44,876 nucleotides of DNA from the IMG/VR virus record IMGVR_UViG_3300004461_000012, positions 1 to 44,876 of that record; one strand, 5' to 3'. This stretch comes from a virus. A program made the translations under genes and the position numbers. The notes under the pieces were generated by a model, which did not search any database, was not told the origin of the DNA, and saw only the letters and a program-made list of their open reading frames with translations. This document shows, piece after piece, positions 1 through 8,360 of this stretch. Within the stretch, counting starts at the first letter, position 1; every line of letters starts with the position of its first letter.

Positions 1-735
1 ATCTACTTGTAAAGTATAAAAATGTGCTATGTCGTATCCTGACTTGGGTGCATCTGCTTCTGCTTGTTGAATCACAGCATTATTAATTTGCATTTCTTGT
101 TCATATGTAGACAGTACGTCTCTTAATGTTTGTCCTGTACCTGCTCCTGCATCCTTGTCTAATATCTCTTTAAATTCTTGTGAGTCGTATATCTGTTTTA
201 ATTTAACTCTGTAAAGGTGTGGATACCAAGTTTGGCTAAATCCTTCTGCCGCTCTACTAATATCTTCCACAACATAAAATCTTTTAAGTGCTACATTGAA
301 ATCATTCAGTGCATATTCGTCTTTCAGATGAGGTAATTCAAACACATCACCTGGCATAACTTTTCTGCCCAATGTTTTAACACTGCTAGTGATAGGAATT
401 GTCATAAACAATGTGTCGTTTTGTAAGAACAATCCAAATTGACTCATGTCAAAGTCAATATCTTGCACATTGTATATGCCTCTTAAACTGTACACATCTG
501 TGTCGTATTTTCTGTCTCTATTTTCTAGAAATAACATATCTTGTATGTTGGTTTCTTTCACAGCATTGTATCTTGGCTGGCTTGGAGTGGCATCTGCTTC
601 GTCTGTATTCTTAGGTCCTAGGTATTTGTGTACAAAAACATCGGTACCGCCCACAGTGAACATTTCCACCACGGTGTTGTCTAAGAATGTGTAGTCATTT
701 CCCTTTTCTGGTTTATAAAGACTTAATCTTGGCAT
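1..735 (-). CDS. Neck/virion structural protein, gp14-like (partial, C-terminus cut by window edge)
   Basis: An open frame runs on the - strand from an ATG at 735 to base 1 without a stop, giving 245 residues of an incomplete protein. It begins MPRLSLYKPEKGNDYTFLD and contains VGGTDVFVHKYLGPK, QDMLFLENRDRKYD and AEGFSQTWYPHLYR. These stretches resemble a structural protein encoded beside the neck genes in marine T4-like phages. Its layout (a GDVFELPHL stretch, then a YPHLYRVKL stretch) loosely matches T4 gp14, so head-tail neck assembly is the likely role. A second in-frame ATG lies six bases upstream, but the start at 735 is preferred because a late-type promoter octamer sits seven bases before it. 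It is transcribed divergently from gp13, whereas neck genes usually run together in this phage group. Structural identity is fairly sure; the gp14 label is less so. Confidence 0.6.
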   Translation of the reverse strand, partial: MPRLSLYKPEKGNDYTFLDNTVVEMFTVGGTDVFVHKYLGPKNTDEADATPSQPRYNAVKETNIQDMLFLENRDRKYDTDVYSLRGIYNVQDIDFDMSQFGLFLQNDTLFMTIPITSSVKTLGRKVMPGDVFELPHLKDEYALNDFNVALKRFYVVEDISRAAEGFSQTWYPHLYRVKLKQIYDSQEFKEILDKDAGAGTGQTLRDVLSTYEQEMQINNAVIQQAEADAPKSGYDIAHFYTLQVD

Positions 736-741
736 ATACAT

Positions 742-763
742 ATATTTATCGGACGATAAATAT
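742..763. promoter_or_regulatory. Palindromic divergent late promoter
   Basis: A perfect 10-base inverted repeat, ATATTTATCG (742-751) and CGATAAATAT (754-763), is separated by two bases. Each arm carries GATAAATA, close to the T4 late promoter TATAAATA, facing outward. The left arm would drive the - strand gene starting at 735 and the right arm gp13 at 780. Promoter function is inferred from the match and from the same octamer upstream of other late genes here. Confidence 0.65.
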
Positions 764-779
764 GTATAAGGAAAACTGT

Positions 780-1538
780 ATGAGCGATTTAACAACACAG
801 AAACAAGAAGTATATGACTATGTTTATACCAGCCTAGGTGGCGGTATGGTAGACGTAGAATTAGACCCTAATCACTACGAAACAGCCCTAACAGATGCAT
901 TAGATAGATTCCGTCAAAGATCGGACAACTCTGTGGAAGAAAGTTACATGTTTTTGCCTCTAGTACAGGATCAAAACGATTACACACTTCCAAATGAAGT
1001 GATAGAAGTAAGACAAATCTACAGAAGATCGATAGGTTCAAGATCGGGTGGAGGCGATGGTGGTACATTGTTCGAACCATTCAACCTAGCATACACAAAC
1101 ACCTATCTATTAGCAAGTTCCAACATGGGCGGTGTTGCAACTTATGATATGTTTGCTCAATACCAAGAATTAGTAGGAAGAATGTTTGGTTCTTTTATAG
1201 AATTTAAATGGAACACAACAACCAAAAAATTAACGATACTTCAAAGACCAAGACAAGGCGAAGAAGTGTTATTAGAGGCTTACAATTACAGACCAGATTC
1301 GGAATTGCTTAAAGATTATTTGGCAAAAAAATGGTTAAAAGATTACACACTTGCAAAATGTAAGTACATGCTAGGTGAAGCAAGAAGTAAATTTAACACA
1401 ATAGCAGGTCCACAAGGTGGAACATCACTGAATGGTGATGCATTGAAAAACGAAGCCTTAGCAGAGATGGAAAGACTTGAAATAGAAGTTAAAACACAAA
1501 CTAGCGGTGGTCAAGGATATTCATTCGCAATTGGTTAA
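780..1538 (+). CDS. 13: Neck protein gp13
   Basis: This 252-residue protein closely resembles neck protein gp13 of marine T4-like phages. That protein helps close the filled head and form the site where the tail joins. Recognisable stretches are VDVELDPNHYETALTDALD near residues 20-38, then VEESYMFLPL, DYTLPNEVIEVRQIYRR, and GGVATYDMFAQYQEL in the middle. The start is the ATG at 780, preceded by AAGGA at 769-773. An upstream in-frame ATG at 762 overlaps the late promoter and should lie ahead of the transcript start. The gene diverges from the gp14-like gene and shares the palindromic promoter region with it. Confidence 0.8.
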   Translation: MSDLTTQKQEVYDYVYTSLGGGMVDVELDPNHYETALTDALDRFRQRSDNSVEESYMFLPLVQDQNDYTLPNEVIEVRQIYRRSIGSRSGGGDGGTLFEPFNLAYTNTYLLASSNMGGVATYDMFAQYQELVGRMFGSFIEFKWNTTTKKLTILQRPRQGEEVLLEAYNYRPDSELLKDYLAKKWLKDYTLAKCKYMLGEARSKFNTIAGPQGGTSLNGDALKNEALAEMERLEIEVKTQTSGGQGYSFAIG

Positions 1539-1545
1539 GTCTTAG

Positions 1546-1574
1546 TTGACAATTTACTAAACATATAGTAATAT
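1546..1574 (+). promoter_or_regulatory. Sigma70-like early promoter, abutting the start codon
   Basis: TTGACA at 1546-1551, a 17-base spacer, and TAATAT at 1569-1574. Only seven bases separate the -10 box from the ATG at 1582, so transcription should begin at or next to the start codon. No Shine-Dalgarno site can fit. Confidence 0.7.
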
Positions 1575-1581
1575 ACACTAT

Positions 1582-2220
1582 ATGAAACATCATCTTACTC
1601 CTTTATTTTCGGTACCGTTATATCAAACAGTTTTAGATCCCTTAGATCCTATTGAAGAATCATGGATTAAAAATTTAGAATTTCCTTCACAAAGTGTTGG
1701 GCTGTACAAAGCAGAAAACGAAGAACCAAAAAATGCAGGAATGCAAGTGTTGAATCAACCTCAATTAAAAAATCTTAGACAACAGATATTAAAAGTGATG
1801 AAACATTTTGTTAGCGATGTATTAGATATTGAACAAGATTTTGAATTGACAACAAGTTGGGTAAACAAAAATGGAAAGGGTGATCATATTATTCAACATT
1901 CACACCCAAATGCAATGATCAGTGGAGTGTATTATGTTGAAAGTGATGACACATCTGCTCCGATCATATTTAACAAGCCTTATTTTTACACAAATCTTTT
2001 TCACGACACAGTCAAACCAACTTTTAAAAATAAAAATAATAATCAATTCAATTTAGACTATTACGGTTTAAAGCCTAAAAAAAATGATCTGTATATGTTT
2101 CCATCTTGGTTGGAACACACAGTGCCGCCGCAAGATGCAGACAAAGATAGATTAAGTCTAGCATTTAATTTCTTTGTTAAAGGCAAGGTAGGAGTAGGAA
2201 CAACACAATTACAATTATGA
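1582..2220 (+). CDS. 2OG-Fe(II) oxygenase family protein
   Basis: This 212-residue protein resembles the small phage oxygenases that use 2-oxoglutarate and Fe(II). The signature is HSHPNAMISGVYYV around residues 110-123, supplying a likely iron ligand, then a C-terminal HTVPP motif (second His) and DRLSLAFNFFVKG with the Arg expected to hold 2-oxoglutarate. A paralogue lies at 36718-37371 with the same opening (PLF, a short gap, PL, then QT) and the same ending VKG followed by a short tail. The substrate is unknown; hydroxylation of a protein or a sugar is possible. It overlaps the dNMP kinase by four bases (ATGA), forming a small early unit behind a promoter that abuts its own start codon. 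Confidence 0.75.
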   Translation: MKHHLTPLFSVPLYQTVLDPLDPIEESWIKNLEFPSQSVGLYKAENEEPKNAGMQVLNQPQLKNLRQQILKVMKHFVSDVLDIEQDFELTTSWVNKNGKGDHIIQHSHPNAMISGVYYVESDDTSAPIIFNKPYFYTNLFHDTVKPTFKNKNNNQFNLDYYGLKPKKNDLYMFPSWLEHTVPPQDADKDRLSLAFNFFVKGKVGVGTTQLQL

Positions 2221-2843
2221 TTATAGGAATATGCGGACTGATAGGTTCAGGCAAAGATACCATCGCTGACTTTTTAGTAAAAGAAAAGAACTTTCAAAAA
2301 TTATCATTTGCTGACAAATTAAAAGACAGTGTGGCTGAAATGTTTGATTGGGATAGACAACTGTTGGACGGAAAAACAGATGAAAGTAGAGCATGGCGTG
2401 AAAAATCTGATGAATTTTGGAGCAAAGAAATGGGTAAAGATATTACTCCCAGACATGTGCTTCAAGTGTTTGGCACAGAATGTATGCGTGATGGGTTTTA
2501 TAATGGTGTGTGGGTAAGTTTAGCAAAAAAGAAAGTTTTAGATAATCCAAACATTAACTGGGTAATACCCGATGTGCGTTTTGAAAATGAAGCCACAATG
2601 ATTAAAGAAATTAACGGAGAAGTATGGTGGGTAAAAAGAGGACAACTGCCATTATGGTTTAAAATGTATCAGGACATTGGAAAAGAACCCAAAGATGTAC
2701 ATCCTTCTGAATGGGCATGGGCAAACACAAATTTTAATACAGAATTATCTAATAATGGCACCATTGCTGAACTTAAAAATCAGGTACAAGATCGCCTTGT
2801 TGCCAACGGATTCCTTCAAGGTGCAACGATCTCTGGCAGTTAG
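2217..2843 (+). CDS. 1: Deoxynucleoside monophosphate kinase (T4 gp1 family)
   Basis: A 208-residue P-loop kinase expected to phosphorylate dNMPs to dNDPs for phage DNA synthesis. The ATP-binding loop GLIGSGKDT lies at residues 7-15. It is followed by KLSFADKLKDSVAEMF, a substrate-side motif of this family, and by TPRHVLQVFGTECMRD and WVIPDVRFENEA near residue 120. Length and motif order fit T4 gp1-type kinases. Translation is coupled to the upstream oxygenase by ATGA at 2217-2220. Its 3' end overlaps the end of a convergent HNH-type gene by 71 bases. The exact dNMPs used cannot be told from sequence. Confidence 0.8.
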   Translation: MIIGICGLIGSGKDTIADFLVKEKNFQKLSFADKLKDSVAEMFDWDRQLLDGKTDESRAWREKSDEFWSKEMGKDITPRHVLQVFGTECMRDGFYNGVWVSLAKKKVLDNPNINWVIPDVRFENEATMIKEINGEVWWVKRGQLPLWFKMYQDIGKEPKDVHPSEWAWANTNFNTELSNNGTIAELKNQVQDRLVANGFLQGATISGS

Positions 2844-3114
2844 CACACACTGTTTTTAAATTATTAAACTTACAATTATTAAGATTACTGTCCACATGAA
2901 ACACGTTAAATTGTTGTTTATACTTGCTGGAATGTCCACATTTATCACACTTTGTTTTAGTTCTATATCCAGCAATATACCATTTGGGTTGATAACCGCT
3001 GGGTCCTCCGTGCTTCAAACACATCTCACATTGCTTTCTATAATAAGTCTTATTGCCTTTTTTATAGTTCACAGCACAAGGTCTTTGGTTACATTTAGTG
3101 CATAATGGTCTCAT
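2773..3114 (-). CDS. HNH endonuclease-like zinc protein
   Basis: A 113-residue - strand protein with paired cysteines (CTKCNQRPC, CEMC, CDKCG, CANC) and the HNH-like string FHVDSNLNNCKFNNLKTVC, in which His, Asn and NL positions match the HNH fold. It ends in QQGDLVPDF, typical of a small family found in marine T4-like phages. It may be a homing or site-specific nuclease, or only a zinc-binding protein. I chose the ATG at 3114 because homologues start at MRPLC-like residues and because GGTAAATA lies seven bases upstream. A GTG at 3159 would add 15 residues. It is antisense to its neighbours and its end overlaps the dNMP kinase. Confidence 0.6.
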   Translation of the reverse strand: MRPLCTKCNQRPCAVNYKKGNKTYYRKQCEMCLKHGGPSGYQPKWYIAGYRTKTKCDKCGHSSKYKQQFNVFHVDSNLNNCKFNNLKTVCANCQRSLHLEGIRWQQGDLVPDF

Positions 3115-3121
3115 ACGAATG

Positions 3122-3129
3122 TATTTACC
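3122..3129 (-). promoter_or_regulatory. Late-type promoter octamer of the HNH-like gene
   Basis: GGTAAATA on the - strand, seven bases before the ATG at 3114. The same octamer lies five bases before the start codon at 10821. Confidence 0.4.
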
Positions 3130-3174
3130 TGCCCTTTTTAACCCCTTTTTTAATAACACTTAATACGGCTTGAT

Positions 3175-3227
3175 TTGACACATTGTCATAAATACTAGCA
3201 ATATAAAGTTTTACACTTTAATAGGAG
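3175..3227 (+). promoter_or_regulatory. gp18 leader: inverted repeat, late promoter, hairpin and ribosome binding site
   Basis: TGACA-CAT-TGTCA (3176-3188) is a perfect short inverted repeat that overlaps CATAAATA (3187-3194), a late-type octamer. Downstream, TAAAGT (3204-3209) can pair with ACTTTA (3215-3220), followed by AGGAG just before the start at 3236. Unlike several other late genes here, gp18 has a real leader with a Shine-Dalgarno site, fitting its need for high expression. The inverted repeat could be an operator; no binding protein is evident. Confidence 0.55.
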
Positions 3228-3235
3228 ATAAAAAG

Positions 3236-6200
3236 ATGGCATTAGTTTCACCAGGAGTACAAGTTAGTGTAATAGACGAAAGTTTCTACACACCAGCAGA
3301 ACCGGGCACAGTCCCTATGATTTTCGTTGCTTCGGCAACAGACAAAACAAGCAGTTCCGGAACAGGAATAGCACAAGGTACAACAGCCGCTAACGCAGGC
3401 AAAGTGTACTTGATGACTTCTCAAAGAGAATTAGCAGAAACATTTGGTGATCCAATATTTAAAACAGATGCCAATAATAATCCTATCAATGGTGGTGAAA
3501 CAAACGAATACGGATTACAAGCGGCTTACAGTTATTTAGGTGTTGCCAACAGAGCATACGTTGTGAGAGCAGATGTTGATCTAGGTCAATTAGAAGCAAC
3601 AGCAACAGCACCAGCGGCAAATCCAGAATCTGGAACTTATTGGTTTGACACAGCAGTTTCAAAATTTGGAATATTTGAATGGAATAGTGCTTCAGCATCA
3701 ACAACAGGTGGACAAACTTTTAGCAACAAAATTCCTCACGTAATTACAAGTGCAACACTTTTAAATGCAGGTGTTCCAAAAACTTCATTTGGACAAGCAG
3801 GTGATTATGCAATCGTGGCAACAACAGATGCCAACGAAATGTTTTACAAAAAATACGATGGTAGTTGGGTAGGCGTAGGTTCAACGGCTTGGGTTGCATC
3901 AAATCCAACTGTGTTAGGATCAACAGCAACAGCAGGTTACACAGGAACTATTGGTTCAGGAACAACTTTCACAATCACTATTAACGGTGGTGCAACAACA
4001 ATCACAACATCAGGTACAACAGCAACAGCAGTGGCTTCAGATATTTCAGGTGCAGGTGTTTCAGGTTTATCAGCAAGAGTAGTAGGCGGAATATTAGCAA
4101 TCTATTATGATGGATCTAATGACCAAGACATTCAACTTGGATCAGGTACATTAGACATAGCAATAGGTTTAGGTATTGCAACAGGAACATATTACGTTCC
4201 AAAACTAACAACTGCCCCACACACTTCTGTACCAGCATACAAAACTGGTGACGCAGAATCAAGACCAACAGGTTCTTTATGGGTTAAAACAACAACACCT
4301 AACTCAGGTGCGAAATGGTCAGTTAAAAAATTCAACGGTACAACAAAGTTATGGGAAGACATAACAGCACCAATTTATTCAAATGCCGAAACAGCTCTAT
4401 ACAATCTAGATAGAACAGGCGGCGGATTAAATCTTGCTGTAGGCAATTTATACATTGACCATGACACTGGATCAACTGCGTTAGAGCAAACAATTTTAAG
4501 AAGAGAATCTACAGGTTCAACAAAAGTTACAGGTACAGCAATCACAACAGGTATCACAGCAGGTAGCAAAACATTTACTATTGCTGAATCAGTTGTAGGA
4601 CAACTAGCATTGAACTCAGCAGTAACAGTTAGTGTAACTCCAACAGGAGCGGCAACTGATGCTGATTTAATAGCAGGTGCTATTAACGGTTCAGGATTCA
4701 CAAACATTGTGGCAAGTGTTGATTCACAGAACAGAGTTTCAATCGAACACAACGACGGTGGAGAATTTGACATCGTTGACACAAGCGGTACTTTGGGTGA
4801 AGCAGGTTTCACTGGTTACAACTATGTTACCAAGGCAGGTACAGCAAACTTGTACACAACAAGCACTGGATTCAGAGCAAGTAACTGGAAAATTTTATCA
4901 TACACAGCAAGTGCCACAGCAGTTACAACAACTGCGGCAAATGGACAATTATGGTACTCATCAATTGTTGATGAAGTAGACATAATGTATCACAACGGTA
5001 CAGACTGGAAAGGTTACTCAACAGTAGCAAGTTCAGATCCAGCAGGTCCACAAGTTAAATCAACTGCTCCAACTACACAATCAGATGGAACAGCACTTGT
5101 TGAAGGCGACTTATGGATTTCAACAGCAGACTTAGAAAATTATCCAACAATTTACAAATGGAATGCAACTTCGTTAAAATGGATTCTAGTTGACAAAACA
5201 GATCAAACAACAGAAAATGGAATTCTATTTGCTGATGCTAGATACGGTACAACAGGTGGTACGGCAACAGTTGCACCAACAGGTACTATTGTAGAATTAT
5301 TAGCAAGTGACTTCTTAGACACTGATGCTCCAGATCCAGCACTATATCCAAAAGGTATGTTGTTATGGAACACAAGACGTTCAGGTTTCAATGTTAAGAA
5401 ATTTACAAGAAATTATGTTGATGTTACAGCAAACAACACAAGAGGTTCAGACAGCGGCAGTTCAATGGCGGCTTACTATCCACACAGATGGACAACTGAA
5501 TCGGCTAACCAAGTAGATGGTTCAGGATCATTTGGTAGAATAGCACAGAAAAAAGTTGTTGTACAATCATTACAAGCAATGTTAAATTCTAATCAAGAAA
5601 TCAGAGATGATGAGTCTAGATTGTTTAACATTATGGCAACACCAGGTTATCCAGAATTGATTGGCGAAATGATTTCGTTAAACAATGACAGAGGCTTGTC
5701 AGCATTTATAGTTGGTGACTCACCAATGAGATTAACACCAGATGCAACAAGTTTACAAAATTGGGCATCAAATGTTAACCTAGCAGTGGAAGACAATGAT
5801 AACGGACTTGTAAGCACAGACGAATATCTTGGAGTATTTTATCCATCAGGATTCACAAGTGATAACTTTGGAAACAATGTAGTTGTTCCATCAAGTCACA
5901 TGATGTTAAGAACTATTGCTTTAAGTGATCAAGTTTCTTTTCCATGGTTTGCTCCAGCAGGTACAAGACGTGGCGGAATCACAAATGCAAGTTCAACAGG
6001 TTACATTAGTAACGAAGGCGAATTTGTTTCAACAGCATTAAATGAAGGACAAAGAGATACATTGTATTCAAACAATGTTAACCCAATTACTTTCATAACA
6101 GGTGCTGGTTTAGTCAACTACGGACAAAAAACAAGATTTGCTGGAAGTTCTGCATTAGACAGAATTAACGTTGCTAGATTAGTAATTTACATGAGAAGTC

Positions 6201-6475
6201 AGTTAAACAAATTAGCGAGACCTTATGTTTTTGAGCCAAATGATAAAATCACAAGAGATGAAATCAAAGCTCAAGCAGAAAGTTTATTACTTGAACTAGT
6301 TGGTAACAGAGCGATTTATGACTTCTTGGTTGTGTGTGACGAATCAAACAACACACCTACTAGGATAGACAGAAACGAGTTGTACTTAGATATTGCTATT
6401 GAACCAGTCAAAGCAGTAGAGTTCATCTACGTACCATTAAGATTGAAAAATACTGGCGAAATAGCAGGATTATAA
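3236..6475 (+). CDS. 18: Contractile tail sheath protein gp18
   Basis: This 1079-residue protein is the tail sheath, which forms the contractile outer tube that drives infection. The N-terminus (VSPGVQVSVIDESFYTPAEPG) and the C-terminal third (LNSNQEIRDDESRLFNIMATPG, AGTRRGGITNASSTGYISN, INVARLVIYMRSQLNKLARPYVFEPND) match T4-type sheaths. It is much longer than T4 gp18 (659 residues). The extra middle, about residues 120-730, is Thr/Ala/Gly-rich. It holds at least five copies of a loose G-x-LW ... Y/F-N-x-x-x-W repeat, plus two segments resembling the flagellin IN motif (TFTITINGG and TFTIAESVV regions). These are probably surface domains on the outside of the sheath. It is followed at once by gp19. 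Confidence 0.9.
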   Translation: MALVSPGVQVSVIDESFYTPAEPGTVPMIFVASATDKTSSSGTGIAQGTTAANAGKVYLMTSQRELAETFGDPIFKTDANNNPINGGETNEYGLQAAYSYLGVANRAYVVRADVDLGQLEATATAPAANPESGTYWFDTAVSKFGIFEWNSASASTTGGQTFSNKIPHVITSATLLNAGVPKTSFGQAGDYAIVATTDANEMFYKKYDGSWVGVGSTAWVASNPTVLGSTATAGYTGTIGSGTTFTITINGGATTITTSGTTATAVASDISGAGVSGLSARVVGGILAIYYDGSNDQDIQLGSGTLDIAIGLGIATGTYYVPKLTTAPHTSVPAYKTGDAESRPTGSLWVKTTTPNSGAKWSVKKFNGTTKLWEDITAPIYSNAETALYNLDRTGGGLNLAVGNLYIDHDTGSTALEQTILRRESTGSTKVTGTAITTGITAGSKTFTIAESVVGQLALNSAVTVSVTPTGAATDADLIAGAINGSGFTNIVASVDSQNRVSIEHNDGGEFDIVDTSGTLGEAGFTGYNYVTKAGTANLYTTSTGFRASNWKILSYTASATAVTTTAANGQLWYSSIVDEVDIMYHNGTDWKGYSTVASSDPAGPQVKSTAPTTQSDGTALVEGDLWISTADLENYPTIYKWNATSLKWILVDKTDQTTENGILFADARYGTTGGTATVAPTGTIVELLASDFLDTDAPDPALYPKGMLLWNTRRSGFNVKKFTRNYVDVTANNTRGSDSGSSMAAYYPHRWTTESANQVDGSGSFGRIAQKKVVVQSLQAMLNSNQEIRDDESRLFNIMATPGYPELIGEMISLNNDRGLSAFIVGDSPMRLTPDATSLQNWASNVNLAVEDNDNGLVSTDEYLGVFYPSGFTSDNFGNNVVVPSSHMMLRTIALSDQVSFPWFAPAGTRRGGITNASSTGYISNEGEFVSTALNEGQRDTLYSNNVNPITFITGAGLVNYGQKTRFAGSSALDRINVARLVIYMRSQLNKLARPYVFEPNDKITRDEIKAQAESLLLELVGNRAIYDFLVVCDESNNTPTRIDRNELYLDIAIEPVKAVEFIYVPLRLKNTGEIAGL

Positions 6476-6477
6476 TA

Positions 6478-6494
6478 GATAAATATTATAGGAG
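6478..6494 (+). promoter_or_regulatory. Late promoter and ribosome binding site of gp19
   Basis: GATAAATA at 6478-6485 lies three bases after the gp18 stop, and AGGAG at 6490-6494 stands six bases before the gp19 ATG. This gives the tube gene its own late promoter as well as read-through from gp18. Confidence 0.6.
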
Positions 6495-6500
6495 AAACAA

Positions 6501-7127
6501 ATGAGTATATCTACACTATCAAAAATTACAGTACCTTTAGACAGTAACCAATCTGCTTCTAACCAAGGTCTGTTAATGCCAAAGTTACAGTATCGTTTTA
6601 GAGTATCACTAGAAAACTTTGGTGTATCTACACCAACTACTGAACTAACAAAGCAAGTTGTAGATATTACAAGACCTAATTTAAGTTTCGAAACAACTAC
6701 TGTTGACGTGTATAACTCTAAAGTTTATCTAGCAGGTAAACACACATGGGAAACTGTTACACTTACATTAAGAGAAGATGTTAGCAACAACGTACAAAAA
6801 CTTGTTGGCGAGCAACTACAGAAACAATTTGACTTCTTTGAAATGAGTGCGGCGGCATCAGGTGCTGATTACAAATTTGTTACTAGAATTGAAATATTAG
6901 ATGGTGGTAACGGAGCAAACACTCCAAACACATTAGAAACATTTGAATTATACGGTTGCTATATTGAATCAGCAAACTATAATCAATTATCGTACAGTAC
7001 AAGTGAACCAGTTACTGTAACGTTAGCATTAAGATACGACAATGCTATCCAAACTCCTCAAGGTTCGGGTGTAGGAACTGCTGTAGGCAGAACTGTAAAC
7101 ACTTTGATTACGGGTGGCGGAGCGTAA
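6501..7127 (+). CDS. 19: Tail tube protein gp19
   Basis: A 208-residue tail tube subunit, which stacks into the inner tube that DNA passes through. Its position straight after the sheath gene, its length, and stretches such as PKLQYRFRVSLENFG near residue 28, NSKVYLAGKHTWETVTLTLRED in the middle and FELYGCYIESANYNQLSYST near the C-terminus fit T4-like gp19. It has its own Shine-Dalgarno site and late promoter, and a strong terminator follows. Nothing is broken or unusual in it. Confidence 0.88.
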   Translation: MSISTLSKITVPLDSNQSASNQGLLMPKLQYRFRVSLENFGVSTPTTELTKQVVDITRPNLSFETTTVDVYNSKVYLAGKHTWETVTLTLREDVSNNVQKLVGEQLQKQFDFFEMSAAASGADYKFVTRIEILDGGNGANTPNTLETFELYGCYIESANYNQLSYSTSEPVTVTLALRYDNAIQTPQGSGVGTAVGRTVNTLITGGGA

Positions 7128-7160
7128 TTTTCGTAAGCATTTAAAAATTTAAAGTATTGA

Positions 7161-7187
7161 AAAGGGGACTTTTTAAGTCCCTTTTTT
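7161..7187 (+). terminator. Rho-independent terminator after gp19
   Basis: GGGACTT (7165-7171) pairs perfectly with AAGTCCC (7175-7181) across a TTT loop, with flanking A/T bases extending the stem, followed by a run of six T (7182-7187). This is the clearest intrinsic terminator in the window. It ends the sheath-tube transcript before a new late promoter at 7216. Confidence 0.88.
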
Positions 7188-7215
7188 GGTTTTTAACACA
7201 TCACTTTTTACAGCA

Positions 7216-7223
7216 CATAAATA
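7216..7223 (+). promoter_or_regulatory. Late-type promoter abutting the start codon
   Basis: CATAAATA lies six bases before the ATG at 7230, directly downstream of the terminator. No Shine-Dalgarno site is present, so the transcript would be leaderless or nearly so. Confidence 0.6.
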
Positions 7224-7229
7224 CTGTAC

Positions 7230-8360
7230 ATGGCAAATTTACTCAAAGGTTTTTTAGACAATGTTCTTAAAGGAACACTCAATCCTAAAGGAAATCTAGC
7301 AGATTTCAGCCATGCTTCTAGACTGTATGTAGATGACAGTTTCAGATTAGCACCCAAGCAAAAATTTTTATACCATGTGGTTTTTAATATCAACCCAAAA
7401 GCGGCAATCACAGATCCGCCATTAAGTAATCATCAACGAGAATTGAACATGTTGGTGAAGGCAGTAGACTTACCACAATACACTGTGGATATGATTACTG
7501 CACAACAATACAACATAAAAAGAAAAATACAAACAAAAATTTCATATGATCCAATTAATATCACTTTTCATGACGACAACTATGGAGTAACAACTGCATT
7601 GTGGGAAACATATTATAGATACTATTTCAATGATGGAAATTATGCCAGTAAAGATACCCAAGGAAATCAATCCACTAGCACAGACAGAGCTTACAGTAAA
7701 TCAAATGTATTAAAAGAGAAAAAAAATACCAAAAATAGATTTGGGTTAGATTCGGATGCTAATATTCCATTTTTTACAAGTATTCAAATTTATCAAATGG
7801 CAAGAAAAACTTACACTTGTTACACATTAGTAAATCCAATTATACAGAGATGGCAACACGATTCAATGAACAATCAAGAATCAGCACCAGTACAAAATCA
7901 GATGTCGGTTGAATATGAAGCAGTATTTTATTCTAGAGGTAAAGTACAAGCCAACGGTGCTCCTGCTGGCTTTGGAAAAGAACACTATGACAAAACTCCA
8001 TCGCCTAACAGTTTATCAGGAGGAGGATCTACAAGTTTACTTGGAACTGGTGGCGTATTATCAGGATTGTTTGGAGCCAACGATGGCCCATACACATACA
8101 TTGGTAGTCAACTAGGAGGAGGCAGACAAGGAATAACTCTTGGTTCAATAATTAGAACAGCCAATAGATTAAAAAATGCAAAAAAATTATCTAAAGAAGG
8201 ATTACGTCAAGAAGGATTCAACATCTTAACAGGAGCAATAGGCAGAATAGGAAATACTGCTGACCAGGCTTATGGTGTGCCAAATACTTTTATAGGCAGA
8301 AGTGCTTCTAATATAGGTAAAGGCTTACAAACTATAACAAAAGCAGTAATAAGGAAATAA
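7230..8360 (+). CDS. Tail tube-like / baseplate tube-initiator-type virion protein
   Basis: A 376-residue protein. Its N-terminal 250 residues (FLYHVVFNINPKA, LNMLVKAVDLPQYTVDM, QYNIKRKIQTKISYDPINI, FHDDNYGVTTALWETYYRYYF) resemble a tube-fold protein encoded next to gp19 in marine T4-like phages. That places it among the gp19/gp54/gp48 group of tube and tube-initiation proteins. The C-terminal 120 residues are Gly/Ser-rich, then basic (TANRLKNAKKLSK), and look disordered. It starts a new transcription unit after the gp19 terminator, and the next gene begins at the very next base. Tube-type structural protein is likely; which baseplate role it has is uncertain. Confidence 0.55.
   Translation: MANLLKGFLDNVLKGTLNPKGNLADFSHASRLYVDDSFRLAPKQKFLYHVVFNINPKAAITDPPLSNHQRELNMLVKAVDLPQYTVDMITAQQYNIKRKIQTKISYDPINITFHDDNYGVTTALWETYYRYYFNDGNYASKDTQGNQSTSTDRAYSKSNVLKEKKNTKNRFGLDSDANIPFFTSIQIYQMARKTYTCYTLVNPIIQRWQHDSMNNQESAPVQNQMSVEYEAVFYSRGKVQANGAPAGFGKEHYDKTPSPNSLSGGGSTSLLGTGGVLSGLFGANDGPYTYIGSQLGGGRQGITLGSIIRTANRLKNAKKLSKEGLRQEGFNILTGAIGRIGNTADQAYGVPNTFIGRSASNIGKGLQTITKAVIRK

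Noticed and set aside
411-694. Two + strand frames antisense to the first gene
   Set aside because: The - strand frame here is open through to the window edge and has clear structural-protein stretches; the + frames have no start signal and look like shadows.
3131-3151. Paired CCC/T-run stretches as a terminator
   Set aside because: There is no complementary stem; the T-runs lie next to the start of the - strand HNH-like gene and may encode its upstream alternative N-terminus.
4375-4812. 145-residue - strand frame inside the sheath gene
   Set aside because: It is antisense to a repetitive, Thr/Ala-rich coding region, which leaves long open frames by composition; there is no promoter or ribosome site.
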